From: Gentiana macrophylla
Taxonomy: Eukaryota > Streptophyta > Magnoliopsida > Gentianales > Gentianaceae
NCBI GenBank assembly: GCA_026214975.1
Contig: CM047805.1
Coordinates: 108,805,845 to 108,869,844, forward strand
DNA: 64,000 nt
Direction of reading: 5' to 3'
The notes below the pieces were generated by a model, which saw only the letters and a program-made list of their open reading frames with translations, was not told the DNA's origin and made no database searches. Shown one piece after another: positions 34,736 to 46,022 of this stretch; positions within the stretch are counted from its first letter, which is position 1; each line of letters starts with the position of its first letter. The position numbers and the translations under genes were made by a program.

Positions 34736-34960
34736 ATCAGTCGACTAATCCCCTTTTCTTCCTCATTTCTCTTCTTCTCCCCTCTTCTCTCCCGCCGCCC
34801 CCCCTGAAGAAATTTGTTCTTCCGGTGCCACCTCCTTCCACCACCGCTTGACCACCCACAGTAACCTCTTCCCTCCCCTCCCACCCCCTCTCCCTGCACT
34901 CCGATTCCCCCCTCCCCTCCCCCGCGTATATATATGTATGTATATTTTTTTTTTTTTTTC

Positions 34961-34965
<5 letters not shown>

Positions 34966-35043
<78 letters not shown>

Positions 35044-35077
35044 ATGTATATATATATTGTAGTATGTAATTTTTTTA

Positions 35078-35119
<42 letters not shown>
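34966..35119. repeat. TA microsatellites in the CACTA 5' region
   Basis: Two TA runs (34966-35030 and 35083-35119) separated by TATG and T-rich bases. A strongly C/T-rich tract (34741-34920) precedes them. Both lie upstream of TNP2. The long ORFs through these tracts are products of low complexity. Confidence 0.95.
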
Positions 35120-35122
<3 letters not shown>

Positions 35123-35640
35123 TATCATATGTAGTATATATTTATAGATATATATGTGTAGTAATTATAAGTTAGGAAAATGCTTACTTATGTGTATTAG
35201 TTAGATAAGTTAGGAAAATGCTTACATTATTGAAATGGTTGATATGGTTTGTTGAGATATTCTTGATATTGCCTCGATATTGAAATTGGGATAGATATGT
35301 ATATTAGTTTAGAAACCGGATGTTGGTTGAATTGGTTTGTTGAATTTGGATTGAAATGATGATAAGTATGTGCTTACATGATAAGCATAACATACATAAG
35401 GTCCTCAAAGGGTGCTGTTCCTACCCGTTTGGAAAATGGTACTGGGGTACTTTGTTATCCGGCAAAGCCTCCGAATTATTTTTGACGTCGAACCTTTGAC
35501 CATGAATTGAAAATTTAGGTCAAAGTGTTGTTAGTTTCATAGTAAGTTGAGTAAAACCTGAGTTTGCAAAAGTGTTGAGACAACCTTCAAAGACTATTGT
35601 TAGTCTCATATTTTGTATGATATGATGTGTAGGATTGAAA
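35120..35640 (+). other. CACTA non-coding region before TNP2
   Basis: AT-rich DNA with a short direct repeat (GTTAGGAAAATGCTTAC at 35171 and 35209). It probably holds the 5' untranslated part or first intron of TNP2. No clear exon. Confidence 0.5.
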
Positions 35641-38600
35641 ATGAAGAGAATAGAACGTAGTTGGATGTACGAGAGGTTGGATGCTAACAAGAAATTTAAC
35701 CCGAATTTGTGAATGGTGTGGAGGAATTCATAAAACATGCAAAGCGATTAGATTCGTTTCGGGCAAATAATGGAATGATGAAGTGTCCATGTAGTAAGTG
35801 TAAGAACACTAAATTTTCGATCGAACATGACGTGAGATTACATTTAACTAAATATGGGTTTGCGCAAACTACTATGATTGGGTGTGTCATGGTGAAGAGT
35901 TTCCCATTCCGATCAACGTTCAAAGAAGAACGGAATGTGAACCCTTATCGGGACATGGTTAATGACGATTACGTGATAGGATTGATCACGTAAGAGAATA
36001 ATTTCTTAACCAAGAGGAGAACAATGAGACACCAAACCTGGTTGCATCATTTTTTGAAATCTTGAAAAACGCAGAGGAACTCGTATGTGATGGAAGTAGT
36101 GTCTCCGATCGCAAGCGGCTTCTAGGTTGCTCACTTTGAAATGTGATCACAACCTCTCTCACAAATGCGTTGACGGGGTTACCGGTTTGATAGAGATATT
36201 CTTCCGAAGAATAACTTAATGACCTCGAACTTCTATCAAACCAAAAAGTTGTTAAAGGCATTAGAGCTACCCCATGAGAAAATACACGTGTGTCCGCGGG
36301 GTGTATGTTATTTTGGGAGGAGGACGCGAACCGGACAAGTGTCGGAAGTGTGACCATGATCGATATAAACCGAAACGAACGCAAAGAGGTCAACGTGTGC
36401 CTAACAAAGTGATGACTTATTTCCCGATTGGACCTAGACTCCAAAGGTTGTACGCCACGAAACATATAGGCAAGGAAATGAGGTGGCACGCGGAAAACCC
36501 CAGACAAGCGGTATAATGGCCCACCCAAGTGACGCTGAAGCTTGGAAGCATTTTGACCAAATGCACCTGAGTTTGCTAAGGAGCCTAGAAATGTGCGGTT
36601 AGGACTTTGCACAGACGGTTTTGCACCTTTTGGTAATTTTGGGAAGAACTACTTTGCCGCGATCATGGTTACACCATACAATCTTCCGCCTGGTTGTGCA
36701 TGAAAATACGCTTTATATTCTTATCGTTGCTTGTACCGGGCCGAAAAATCCGAAAGGAAACCTCGATGTTTATTTGCAACCATTGATTAAGGAGTTGAAG
36801 CAAATTGTGGGAAACAGGGTTGTTTACTTACGATGTATCCACAAAACAGAATTTTCATATGAGGTCGCACTAATGTGGACTATCAATGATTTTCCTGCGT
36901 ATGGCATGTTATCCGGTGGACTACGGTGGTGTGAAAGCTTGTCCCTATTGTGGTGATGGAAACAAGTCGTTCGCTCAAACATAGTGGTAAATGCACTTGG
37001 TTTGATTGTCATCGTGATTTCTCCTCAAGACCATATTTTTCGTGACCGATAAAGGTTTTTTGAAGTCCAAACAAGATGAACACGCCGACTCCACCCGTAG
37101 ATTGAGTGGTGAGGAGGTATGGGAATTTGTACAACACCTACCAAGCATCATTGATGGCTCGATTCAGACTTGAAACGGCTTAAAAACTCCAAGAATGGTT
37201 GGTGGAAAAGAAGCATTTTTGGGATCTTCCGTATTGGAAAACATTGCCGCTTCGACATTGCCTGGATGTGATGCATATTGAGAAAAACTTCTTTGAAAAA
37301 CTGATTGACACGGTTATGGACGTTAAAGGCAAATCGCTTGTGGTCCAAAATCGCTAAAGATTTGAAAGAACTTTGCGTAAAGCGCCTGATTGTACACTTG
37401 TTCTTGACAAGCGTAAAAGAAAAGTGTTGTGTGAATGGGTCACCAAGTTGAAATTCCTCGACGGTTATGCTTGAGACCTGAGTAGGTGCGTAGATCATGA
37501 TCAATACATTCTACGTGGTTTGAAAAGCCATGATTGTCACGCGTTTTATGGAACGTTTGTTGCCGATTGCCTTCGAGAATTGATTCCGAAAAATGAGTGG
37601 AATGCATTGATCGAGATAAGTCAATTCTTTCGAGACTTGTGTGTTTGCTACCCTAAAAATAGAAGACGTGATTCTACTTAGAGAATAACATTCTTTGAGA
37701 TTATTTGCAAGTTAGAGAAGATTTTGCCTCAAAGATTTTTTAACTCGATGGAGCATTTACCGTACACTTGTCTTGATGAGGTCGAGTTGGTGGTCCTGCA
37801 ATATCGATGGATGTATCCATTCGAAAGGTTTTTGAATCACTTAAAACAAAAGATTGGTAACAAAGCTTTCAGTAGAGGATCAATATGCAATGCATATTTG
37901 TTGGAAGAGATTTCAAACCATTGTTTCTATGTATTACGATGATCATATTGAAACAAAAGCAAAGAATCTTGTTGTTGGTGAGACTTCGCATCATCGCAAT
38001 CGCTTTGATTTACCGAGTTATTCCGTGATCATAATGGTACAACAATCGGGAAGTGCAAGACGAGGTTCTTGGATAATAAAGAATATGACTTTGTGCACAA
38101 GTACGTATTGTCTAATCTGAAATCATGAAACCGTATGAACTGTAAGTACCTCATTACTACATATATACAATGCTTAACGCTTTTTTTCGAACAAATATAC
38201 ATTAATCGACAAAATGATTCATTCTTAGATTGTTCGAGCAATTTATTCGTGTTCAACAAACCTCAATTGACCTCGGCAGATATTTGGAATAAACATGAAA
38301 ATGAATTTACCAAATGGTTTACACAACAAGCATCATTGTTGAATGATGATTTGCTAAAAGCTTTGGCAAGTGGTCCTTCTCGTCAAGTCAAAACTTGGAA
38401 ACGTTATTCGATTAACGGCTACAACTTTCGGACATTCAACCGGGCAATTGATATTGGTAAATCTTCATCAACAACGGAGTTTGTGTCGGTTCCACGGAAG
38501 GTGCCGACTATTATGGCATTTTAAATGAAATCATTGAGTTGGTGTATTATGGACATTCGACCGCCTACAAAGCCGTATTGTTCAAATGTGATTGGTTTGA

Positions 38601-39057
38601 TAATTTCGAACGGGCATGAATGTGCATAAAGATTATAAGATAGTTGAAGTTCATCGTGGTAGGAAATATGGCGCTTATGATCCATTTGTTTCGCTTATCA
38701 AGTCGAGCAAGTCTACTATGCTCCATATCCAAGTTTGAAAAAGACAAAGATCAATGGTCGGTTGTTTTCAAAACAAAGTCAAGATCGACTATCGATGCTC
38801 CCGCCGAGGAAACCGTTTTCCAAGAACAAGTGATCAATGATGTTTCCGATTATCTCGATCCTCTTAACATTGTCCACCAAGATCTTGATGTCGATGTTGA
38901 CTCCGATGTTGGGGATAATGACTTGGATGATGATGAGATGGCGGATTTCATTCAACAAGAAGTGGATGTTGAATCCGAGAATGAAGATGGAGAGGAAGAA
39001 GAATCGGTTGATGATCTAGATATCGATGATGAGAGAGGAAGAACTCTTCCATTCTAG
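35641..39057 (+). pseudogene. TNP2-like CACTA transposase, many frameshifts
   Basis: The transposase that recognises CACTA ends and cuts the element out. The start at 35641 opens the transposase-associated domain (MKRIERSWMYERLDAN). A one-base loss near 35702 shifts to the frame of 35709-35993 (EEFIKHAKRLDSFR, KCPCSKCKN). The TNP2 core (Transposase_21 family) follows in broken frames: LCTDGFAPFG near 36610, GPKNPKGNLDVYLQPLIKEL (about 36741-36800), MWTINDFPAYGMLSG (36873-36917), KACPYCGDGN near 36935. The DUF4218 part is at 37724-37942 (QYRWMYPFERFLNHLK). The C-terminal DUF4216-like part is at 38520-38790, ending in an acidic tail (38880-39057). At least ten stops or shifts; not functional. 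Confidence 0.93.
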
Positions 39058-39200
39058 TAGTGATAGTGAATAATAATGTATTAAATATTTTATTTTGTCA
39101 TTATAGTGAATAATAATGTATTAAACATAGTAATTTATTATTAATTAGTATAAACGCCTTTTATTATAATTGCATTTAGATTAGTATAAACGTCATTTTC

Positions 39201-40725
39201 GTGTCAAATAGATGTCGTAGAGGTAGAGGTAGAGGTAGACGCGGTAGGGGTAGTTCCCCTCCCCGAGCGCCTTCCTCCACATGCACTCACGGTTTGGATG
39301 ATGAGATACACCAGATGACCGAGGAGGATTTGGGTGTCATTGTCAATGGTGACCTTGGATTGCCGGTTTTGGATCCCGAGGGGAGATGGTAAGTTAATAC
39401 ATATCTTGCTTTAATTTGTTTGTATTTTTATTTATATTTTGATTAACCAAATATATTAACAACTTATTGTTTTCAATATGACAGGTTTACCGACAACTAT
39501 GTCAAGAAAATGGCCAAGACCGCCATAATCGGTAAGCTTAACACTTTTGCCACCACGTGGCATAATGCCACCAGAGAGCAAAGCAGGATAGGTGGTGGCA
39601 CGCATTTAGTGGTACGCTGCTCATATAAATATAACTATATATAAATATAACTATAATTATAACTATACATATAACATATATATAACTATGTTGCAGGGTC
39701 ATTTCAGCTTCGAGTTACGCCACGAGCGCCTGGTTAGGGAAGCTTTTGAGCGGTATGCTATCAACAGGGTCCGTGATTATATGTATCGGGCTCAAACAAA
39801 CCCCCGTGCTCGGCTTTGGATGACCCCGGATATTCTCCGTCAGTTTGAGGAGTGGATTGGGAGTCCCGTAAGCAATTATTCAATATTTAATTAATAATAC
39901 TTGTGTTATATATATATATATGTATGTACTAACTTGTTTATCTTATGTCGGAATAGGCATTCAAGGAAACATCTGCGAAAAGAAGATAAACCGAGCTTCG
40001 GATCTGTGAGGAAGGAAGATCCCCGGGACACATGCTATGGGAAGACGCGGGCGTTATCGATTTCGCCGGGCCATGGAGGACAATAGAGAAGTGCCTCTAT
40101 CACCGGAGATCCTGGTGACTAGTTCGAAGAAGAAGAAGTCGGGCAACTTCGTCTCGAGGAAGTTTGAGAAAATCTTGCACGTTATGTATTCTAAATATTA
40201 TATATACATTATATATATATCATGTAATTATTGTTACTAACAAATTTATATCATACTTTGCAGGACGTCTTCACCTCGAAGAAGGCGAAAGCCCAGGAGA
40301 CGCAGCCTGACACCCCTGTCGACGAGTCGCGTCTTTATTACGAAGCCGCTGGTGGTTACGACAAGAAGGGGAGAGTTTTTGGCATGGGGTCAGCTGCCTC
40401 CATGTACTACGACGCACAGCTGCATCGCCGACACTCATCCGCTGAGACATACTCTCCGGGCATACTCACCCGTCTCACCCAGGAGATGGCGAGAGAAAGA
40501 CAGATTAATGCAGAAACACAGGCGAGGTTGGAGGAGCTAGAGAGAGACAGAAAGCGTCAGGAAGACAGACTAGCGCAGATGGAGGAGTGGATTACCCAGC
40601 GGTTAGGCAGCATCCCTCCGGAGGGATGCAACCCGGGTACGAGGCAGCACAGAGATGACCGATCTGATCACGGACCTGGAGGAGGTGACATGGGTTTAGC
40701 AAAGATACCCGGTCCGACTGGGTGA
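39201..40725 (+). pseudogene. Second CACTA gene (Ptta/En/Spm plant transposase type), nearly intact
   Basis: A multi-exon gene with good splice sites. The exons I can trace are up to 39388 (donor GTAAGT), 39485-39611, 39697-39867, about 39957-40186 and 40264-40725. Phases agree across the first three introns (for example a Trp codon is split between 39388 and 39485). The first exon codes for an Arg/Gly-rich basic N-terminus; no ATG is in frame nearby, so the true start is lost or further upstream. Exons 2 and 3 carry the conserved middle domain (WFTDNYVKKMAKTA, HFSFELRHERL). Exon 4 has a frameshift and stops. The last exon begins VFTSKKAKAQETQPDTP and ends in a coiled-coil-like Glu/Arg-rich segment. 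By analogy with TNP1-like proteins it may bind the subterminal repeats. Confidence 0.85.
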
Positions 40726-40765
40726 CATATTGCTTTATACATTTTTATTTATTTTGGCTTATCGT

Positions 40766-40860
40766 ATCCCCTTTGACATATCGTTTTATCCCCTTTGACA
40801 TATCCTCTTTGACATATCCCCTTTGACATATCCTCTTTGACATATCCCCTTTGACATATC
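40766..40860. repeat. 14-bp minisatellite in the CACTA 3' region
   Basis: TTTGACATATC recurs at about 40772, 40794, 40808, 40822, 40836 and 40850. The last five are spaced exactly 14 bp and alternate CCCC and CCTC before TTTGACATAT. Confidence 0.93.
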
Positions 40861-41009
40861 GTTTTATTTATTTTGGTATCGTATCCCCTTTTATATTGTT
40901 GTTGTTGATAGCCGGTAGCAATTGTAATGCTACCGGGGAAAATTATGGCTGTTTTGCGGCGGTGGTTTGGCATGGTCTTAAAAAATGACCATAATTTTCG
41001 ATTAATTTT

Positions 41010-41323
41010 AATTTTTGCGACGAAATATTCCGTCGCAAAGTTGTATTTATGACGGAAAAGTGTATTTTGCGACGGATATGTAAGATCTAAAATAAATAAA
41101 TTATTTAATAAAAAATATTTGCGACGGATTATACAATTTTTGCGACGGGTTATACAATTTTTGCGATGGATTATAAAATTTTGTTGCGACGGAAATTATA
41201 TTTTTAAAAAAAAATAAAATACGTTATTATCCGTCGCAACATTCGTCGCAAATAATTTGCGACGGATAAAGCCTAGTTTGCGACGGTAACCTTCCGTCGC
41301 AAAAAGTCCAGTTTTTTGTAGTG
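41010..41323 (+). repeat. CACTA right subterminal repeats and terminus
   Basis: About ten GCGACGG/CCGTCGC copies, including inverted pairs at 41232-41265 and 41281-41300, end in TTTTTTGTAGTG, the perfect CACTA terminus. Confidence 0.93.
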
Positions 41324-42103
41324 TGACATAGTATCAGCACTTAGAATTCTTGATTATTCAATCGTTGTTATCCTTGTCAGTCTTCTATTTATAGCCTTGA
41401 TTTCCTTGATTTTGAATTTCCATATGTTGTCTATTTAATATGGAGAATAATCCTTGATGTATATCTTGAATCTTCCTTCATTATATCTCCCTAATTTCAG
41501 TGATCCGGATTTTCTTCAAACGTTCATCATAGTATCCGGCTTTGATTGATTCTGCATTAACTGCTTGATTCTTCAATTTGATCATGTTGCAGATTTCACA
41601 ATCAAACTGACTTGACTGCGTCAAATTTAACTTCACCGATGAGCATGACTTGGCTGTCATCCCTTTAGTCAGCCGGAAGTCCATTTACTTGACTGTTTTC
41701 TTGTTTTCACTTATGTTTGCTTTCTTTGATGATTCTTAACAGTCAATGCATCTTTCACTTCACCGGTCCTTGTTTTTGGGTGAGATTAGTGTACACCATA
41801 TTTAGAAAACTAGATTTCATTACTGATATTCAAATCTTAGACTTACCCAAGTTCATCACAGACTTCCTTGGTTGTAAGTCAGTCCACAGGTCTTCACTGG
41901 GATGGTTCTTTGGCCTTCTTCTCAGCTGGTCTTCAATCTTCATTCCACTGAGCTACCTGCCAGTCTAATACAGTGCTTGTTTGACTGAACTTATACAGAA
42001 TGTCAGAATCTAAGTGACATATACAATATAATTCTAACTTAGTTTTAGGCTTGCTATAGCAGCTAGTATGACCATCATCAAAACTTATAAAATGTTCCTA
42101 ACA

Positions 42104-43078
42104 CCGCCAAACTAGGATATCGCCTTTGAACATCGGCGAGGGCTCTCCAATTGATGTTCCTATTCAGGTGACCCGTAAAAACCAAGGAGCGCAAAAGGGA
42201 ATTGACAAACGGATCCTCGTAATATTGGATCTCATGGGTGCCATAGTCGACTTCTTCTTTTTTTCTCGAGCCGAACCACTAGAATGGCCAACCGACTCGA
42301 GACTCAACCTTTAAACACCGATGGACCCACCGATGGACTTTGTCGGGAGGTTGAAAAATAAACAAGGGTCCTTGTCCTCAGAGAAATCTGCCTCGCAACC
42401 TCGCCTTGCAAAAAGTCTGTAGAATCTTTGGAGAACCCCAACGGATGGTTCTCTCTCATTGACCGCCCAAGGCGATAAAAGCCATAATGACCCTTACCGT
42501 TCCTTAGGTGAATTCGTTGGGCAAGGCCTCAATCCGGTGCATTATCTTCAACAAGAAAGGATCGAATGAAGGGCACAAACCTGCATAGAAGTTCGCAAAA
42601 TGGAGAACCAGGACATCGTTTGTTTGGCGAGTACCACAACGGTCTTTAGGCTCGCCTTTGAAACAAGTGAACCTATATACATCGGTTATGCTATATGGTG
42701 CAATGGTAGAAGCAAGGTGGTCGTTATTTTTGATCGCCACCAGTTGCTCTCAACCTGGTTATCAAGGTCATCCTGTAAGGAAAAATCCATGGTAGCTCCA
42801 GAACTATCAGGCTTGGGCGTTTTCTTCTTCTTCTCACCAGCCTTATTGCCATCATCACCTGCTTCAGCAACGCGACGCCGGAATCCTTTTCAGCGACGAG
42901 GCGTAGTCGGTAAACGCCTAAGCATCTCATCTCCATCCATAAAGCCGACTTCAACAGTGCTGCCTCTCACTTTAGTGTCAACATTATCCCTACCAAAACC
43001 TCTTGTGCTTGCCACTTCATATTCCACGGCATAATCATACGCCTCACGTTCACTATCAGTCATGTCACCGTCAGACAT
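42104..43078 (-). pseudogene. Gypsy-type gag-like pseudogene (Tat-like)
   Basis: Starts at 43078 with an acidic stretch (MSDGDMTDSEREAYDYAVEY). A Lys-rich linker follows (GEKKKKTPKPD in a shifted frame), then a domain with CPSFDPFLLKIMHRIEALP and RVIMAFIALG around 42590-42480. This pattern (FDPFL, later PN, then R-x-I-x-x-F-x-x-L) is that of the 'putative gypsy type transposon' family (PF04195-like), found as a gag-like ORF in Tat-lineage and non-autonomous gypsy elements. It has several stops and shifts. A related copy lies on the other strand at 59995-62330. It is cut at 42104 by LTR D. Confidence 0.65.
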
Positions 43079-44060
43079 CCTGAAAAAGTCAAAAAAAACA
43101 AGGTGGAGTTATCAATCACCCTGACAATGGATGTCGGGCCAAGACGAGCATGTCTTCCTACCTCGACACCTCGCCCTCTGAACTTTCAATTCAATGGGAG
43201 AAACAAGACGTCTAGTCTTAAGACAAATCGACAAGGATATCTTTACAAACAAAATAAGGAAGAACGAACATAGAAACTGCAAAGGACAAGCATTCTACCC
43301 AGAAATTCAGAGGGAAACAACATGCAACTGGTAAATGTAGGCACAAACTCAGAAAGTGAACATGAAAAATCTCAAGAAGGTTCATAGCTCTCATCCTTTG
43401 CAACCCAAAAAACAACAAGATTCACAAGGAAATACACACAAGAGAAAAGATTGTATTGCAATATCAAAAAGCTTCAGAAAATTCGAGCTTATGCTTCCAA
43501 ATACTTTTGAAAAGTGAAAAACCCAAAAGAGTCATGAGATACTGAAAGAAATTGAAGAAAAACAAAACATTACTGAATAAATTTAGGAAAAGGGTTATCA
43601 TAAACATGAGAAGGTGATCGAAACCTTGGGTGACGTGCACTGTAACCTTCAAGATCTAGTCGGAGACCTCAAACGCCCGTCGGAGATTTATGGCTAAAGA
43701 AAACTCAAAAAGAGAAAAGTGCAACAGATTTGGAGTTTTCCCTTCTATATATGAAGCATTTTGGGTGGTTTTGGCAGTTATGATTGGAGGGCACGTCTTT
43801 TCGAATATCAAAATTCCAAACTGCTATTATTATGGGACGGTTACCGAAGTGACCTAGCCAATCGGAGGCCACGGCCTCTCACCTCAACCATCATGTCAGT
43901 AAGGAAACCGAAATGGTCTATCCAATTAGAGGCCACGACCCTTTACGTCAGCCGTCACGTCTTGCATATTACAAGAACGGTTCCTCAAATCCCTCATCTA
44001 GCCATCATTAGCTGTTTTGGCCTAATCGGCCCCACAAAGAGAGCTTTTGATCCCTAGCCA
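43079..44060 (-). promoter_or_regulatory. 5' region of the gag-like gene: promoter-like, with direct repeat
   Basis: Upstream of the minus-strand gag-like start. A TATA-like CATATATAGAAGGG lies on the minus strand near 43745-43758. Further upstream, 43848-43900 and 43917-43970 are imperfect direct repeats sharing AGGCCACG and (A/G)TCACGTC-like ends; the second contains TGACGTAA on the minus strand, an as-1/ACGT-type element. It may be the LTR of the same element, but I could not place its ends. Confidence 0.45.
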
Positions 44061-45250
44061 ACAGTCACCCCAGTTACTGATCTAATCCTCCATGAAAAGT
44101 AAGAAATTCCGCATATTTGGACAAATTCAGGGTGAAAAATGGAGCTGCTCCCTCAGCAAAACTAGGAAAAAAAGTTGAGCAAAAAGATCTTGATTCAAGA
44201 TAAATTCATGAGGAAGTGGTATCTCCTTAGGATCAACTCCAGCGCTTAGAAATTGGTTAATTGGTAAAGATACATGTATTTTGGATCCAATTCGAGATTT
44301 TCCTTGGGGTTATTGGTAAGGAATTAGAATGGAATAATATCAATTCATACAGAAGAAAAAGTTCTATGTGCCAATCATAAGACCATCCGCTTAATAGCGC
44401 TGCGCCATAAGACTGTCCGCTTAATAGCGCGGCATTCCGGGTCATCCGCTTCATAGCACGATCCAACGGTGAGTCCATCAATGACATAAAAGCCATATAA
44501 GACAGACATCAAGTCCGACGTCAAGGCAACACTAACAGGAGATCCGCCATATAGCAAGCCATCATGGTATTCTTAGGTAATCAATCCGTGAGCACACTTT
44601 ACTCCCTGCCTTACATTTCAAGAAAATGCCTAAGGGGAGAAGTTAGGTGTCATTGATATGCCTAAACCATAAATAGGTATGTGGATCACTATACGGGTCC
44701 GTCTGGCCGCCTAAACAGTGGACAAGGCCTTTGGCCAATATAGTCCATGCACATATCAGCCGATTCGGGACCGTGTGCCATCGGCCCTGCATAAGACTTT
44801 CGACCGCCTTCCACAACACGAAGAAAGGCTAGGGCCGCCCACCAATCTCTCAGGTTGATGGGTCCGCCACGGATCAAGCTCACAAAGATCAAGGTGAGCA
44901 AGCTACCATGAGGATAGCAAGACAAAGATACAAGAAACGGCTAAGTTATTGGGTGCGCACCATATCGGCCCCGCCAGATAGCCGTTAGCTTAATTAGAAT
45001 CTCATTGCACTTAATTACAACATGTTGTCATTAGCTACTCTAATCAGTAGCTCATATATATATAGAGGGTGAATGTCATCATAAAGGATACATATTATTA
45101 TACAAAGCAGACATCACTCTGTCATTTGTCGACAACATAGTATCTCCTCTTCTACTGCTTTTGCACCACCACATTTCCTTTATCACCGCCGTGCACCACC
45201 GGCTTCCACAAAAATAAACAGCCAGATATCCACCACAAACCACCACTATT
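44061..45250 (+). promoter_or_regulatory. Promoter-like region with 30-bp tandem repeat
   Basis: Contains three 30-bp units (44371-44459) with TCCGCTTAATAGCGC, twice exact and once changed. A TATA-like CATATATATATAGAGGG is at 45053-45067, followed by C-rich leader-like DNA. No ORF of significance follows. It is probably part of an LTR or another element's promoter. Confidence 0.4.
44371..44459 (+). repeat. 30-bp tandem repeat, three units
   Basis: CATAAGAC(C/T)(A/G)TCCGCTTAATAG-type units start at 44376, 44406 and (weaker) 44435. Exact core copies are at 44386-44400 and 44416-44430, and a variant at 44445-44459. Confidence 0.88.
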
Positions 45251-45789
45251 TACACCATGATAATTTCAACATTATCACTCCCCTTATACCTTAAGACGTG
45301 GTCGAAGCGCAACCATGCCTCCATAAAATCTATACATGGCAAACCTAGTGTGGAAAAATTCAAAACATAGAAAAGAGTACAACATCCCTGCGGTTCAAAA
45401 AAAATGAAACAACAAAGGAAAATAACATTCATATTCCAATGCTTAAAAACAAAATTGATGACCGTGTGAGGAGAAGCACCAATGTGTATTCCAAAGATCT
45501 TCAGAGTTTGTATTCCTTGTGGTTTGTTCATGCATCTTCATAATAAAACAAATTTTCAAAGTCTTCGTTATGAACAAAAAGAGGCTTTATTTAAAAAGTG
45601 TTGTATACGTCCCGCATAAAATTCCCGATCTTTGTTCCAATGCATACTCAGTTCCTTGAAGAGAGAAAAAAATTAAGTATAGGAATGTTTCTCAAAAAGA
45701 TACCGAGACAAAATGCCAAGCCATCCAAAAAATAAAAGAGCGGGATAGGTAGATACGACCTGATTTTCACTCTTCAAAATTATGAAGAG
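45251..45789. other. Nothing recognisable
   Basis: AT-rich DNA between the promoter-like region and the short copia LTR. No supported features. Confidence 0.45.
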
Positions 45790-45948
45790 TGTATTAGTGA
45801 ATATTAGTATAATAAAATCAAATCATCATTTATTCCTTGATCATATTTTTATTGTAAAGATAAGTAGAATATTCTAGATATTCTTTGTAATTGTGTATAT
45901 ATACTTGTAACCTCTATTCCAATCAATACAACACAACATATTTTCTCA
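45790..45948 (+). repeat. Short copia-type LTR with primer site
   Basis: TGTATTAGTG to ATTTTCTCA, 159 bp, with a TATA-like GTGTATATATACTTG and the phrase CAATCAATACAACAC typical of small copia LTR ends. ATGGTAGTAGAGCA at 45951-45964 is a Met-tRNA primer site with one change (TGGTATCAGAGCA is usual). Internal sequence is cut after about 60 bp by the family B element. It may be an Ale-like or TRIM element. Confidence 0.65.
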
Positions 45949-46022
45949 ATATGGTAGTAGAGCAACTCAATATCTCCTATTGATTTAGCATTACTTCCCA
46001 ATTCGCAGACAAGGCCATTCCT

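Larger units (their letters stand above)
34444..41323 (+). mobile_element. CACTA (En/Spm) transposon
   Basis: A 6880-bp DNA transposon flanked by the 3-bp duplication TGA (34441-34443 and 41324-41326). The right end, read outward-in, is CACTACAAAAAACTGGAC. The left end is CCCTACAAAAAAACAGC, so the second base of CACTA is mutated. Both ends have many subterminal GCGACGG/CCGTCGC copies in both orientations, the expected binding sites of the accessory protein. It encodes a broken TNP2 transposase and a second multi-exon gene, both on the plus strand. Confidence 0.97.
33809..42103 (-). repeat. LTR D (copia-like), split by CACTA
   Basis: On the plus strand TGTTGCTCCCAG at 33809 and TTCCTAACA at 42103 are the termini. 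Without the CACTA insertion and one duplication it is about 1.41 kb. Near its 3' end the minus strand reads ATAGTCATTCACCCCCCC, a phrase often seen near the end of large copia LTRs. A primer-site-like sequence follows on the minus strand, so this would be a 5' LTR. No protein of this element is left in the window. Confidence 0.78.

Noticed and set aside
34848..35069. ORF with poly-Tyr/Ile run
   Set aside because: Produced by C-rich and TA microsatellite DNA.
35986..36612. 208-codon minus-strand ORF
   Set aside because: It is the complement of the broken TNP2 region on the plus strand; the plus-strand frames carry the recognisable transposase motifs.
42104..45250. Endogenous pararetrovirus
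   Set aside because: Promoter-like DNA and repeats raised the idea, but no reverse transcriptase, movement protein or coat protein motif is present; the gag-like domain fits a gypsy-type element better.
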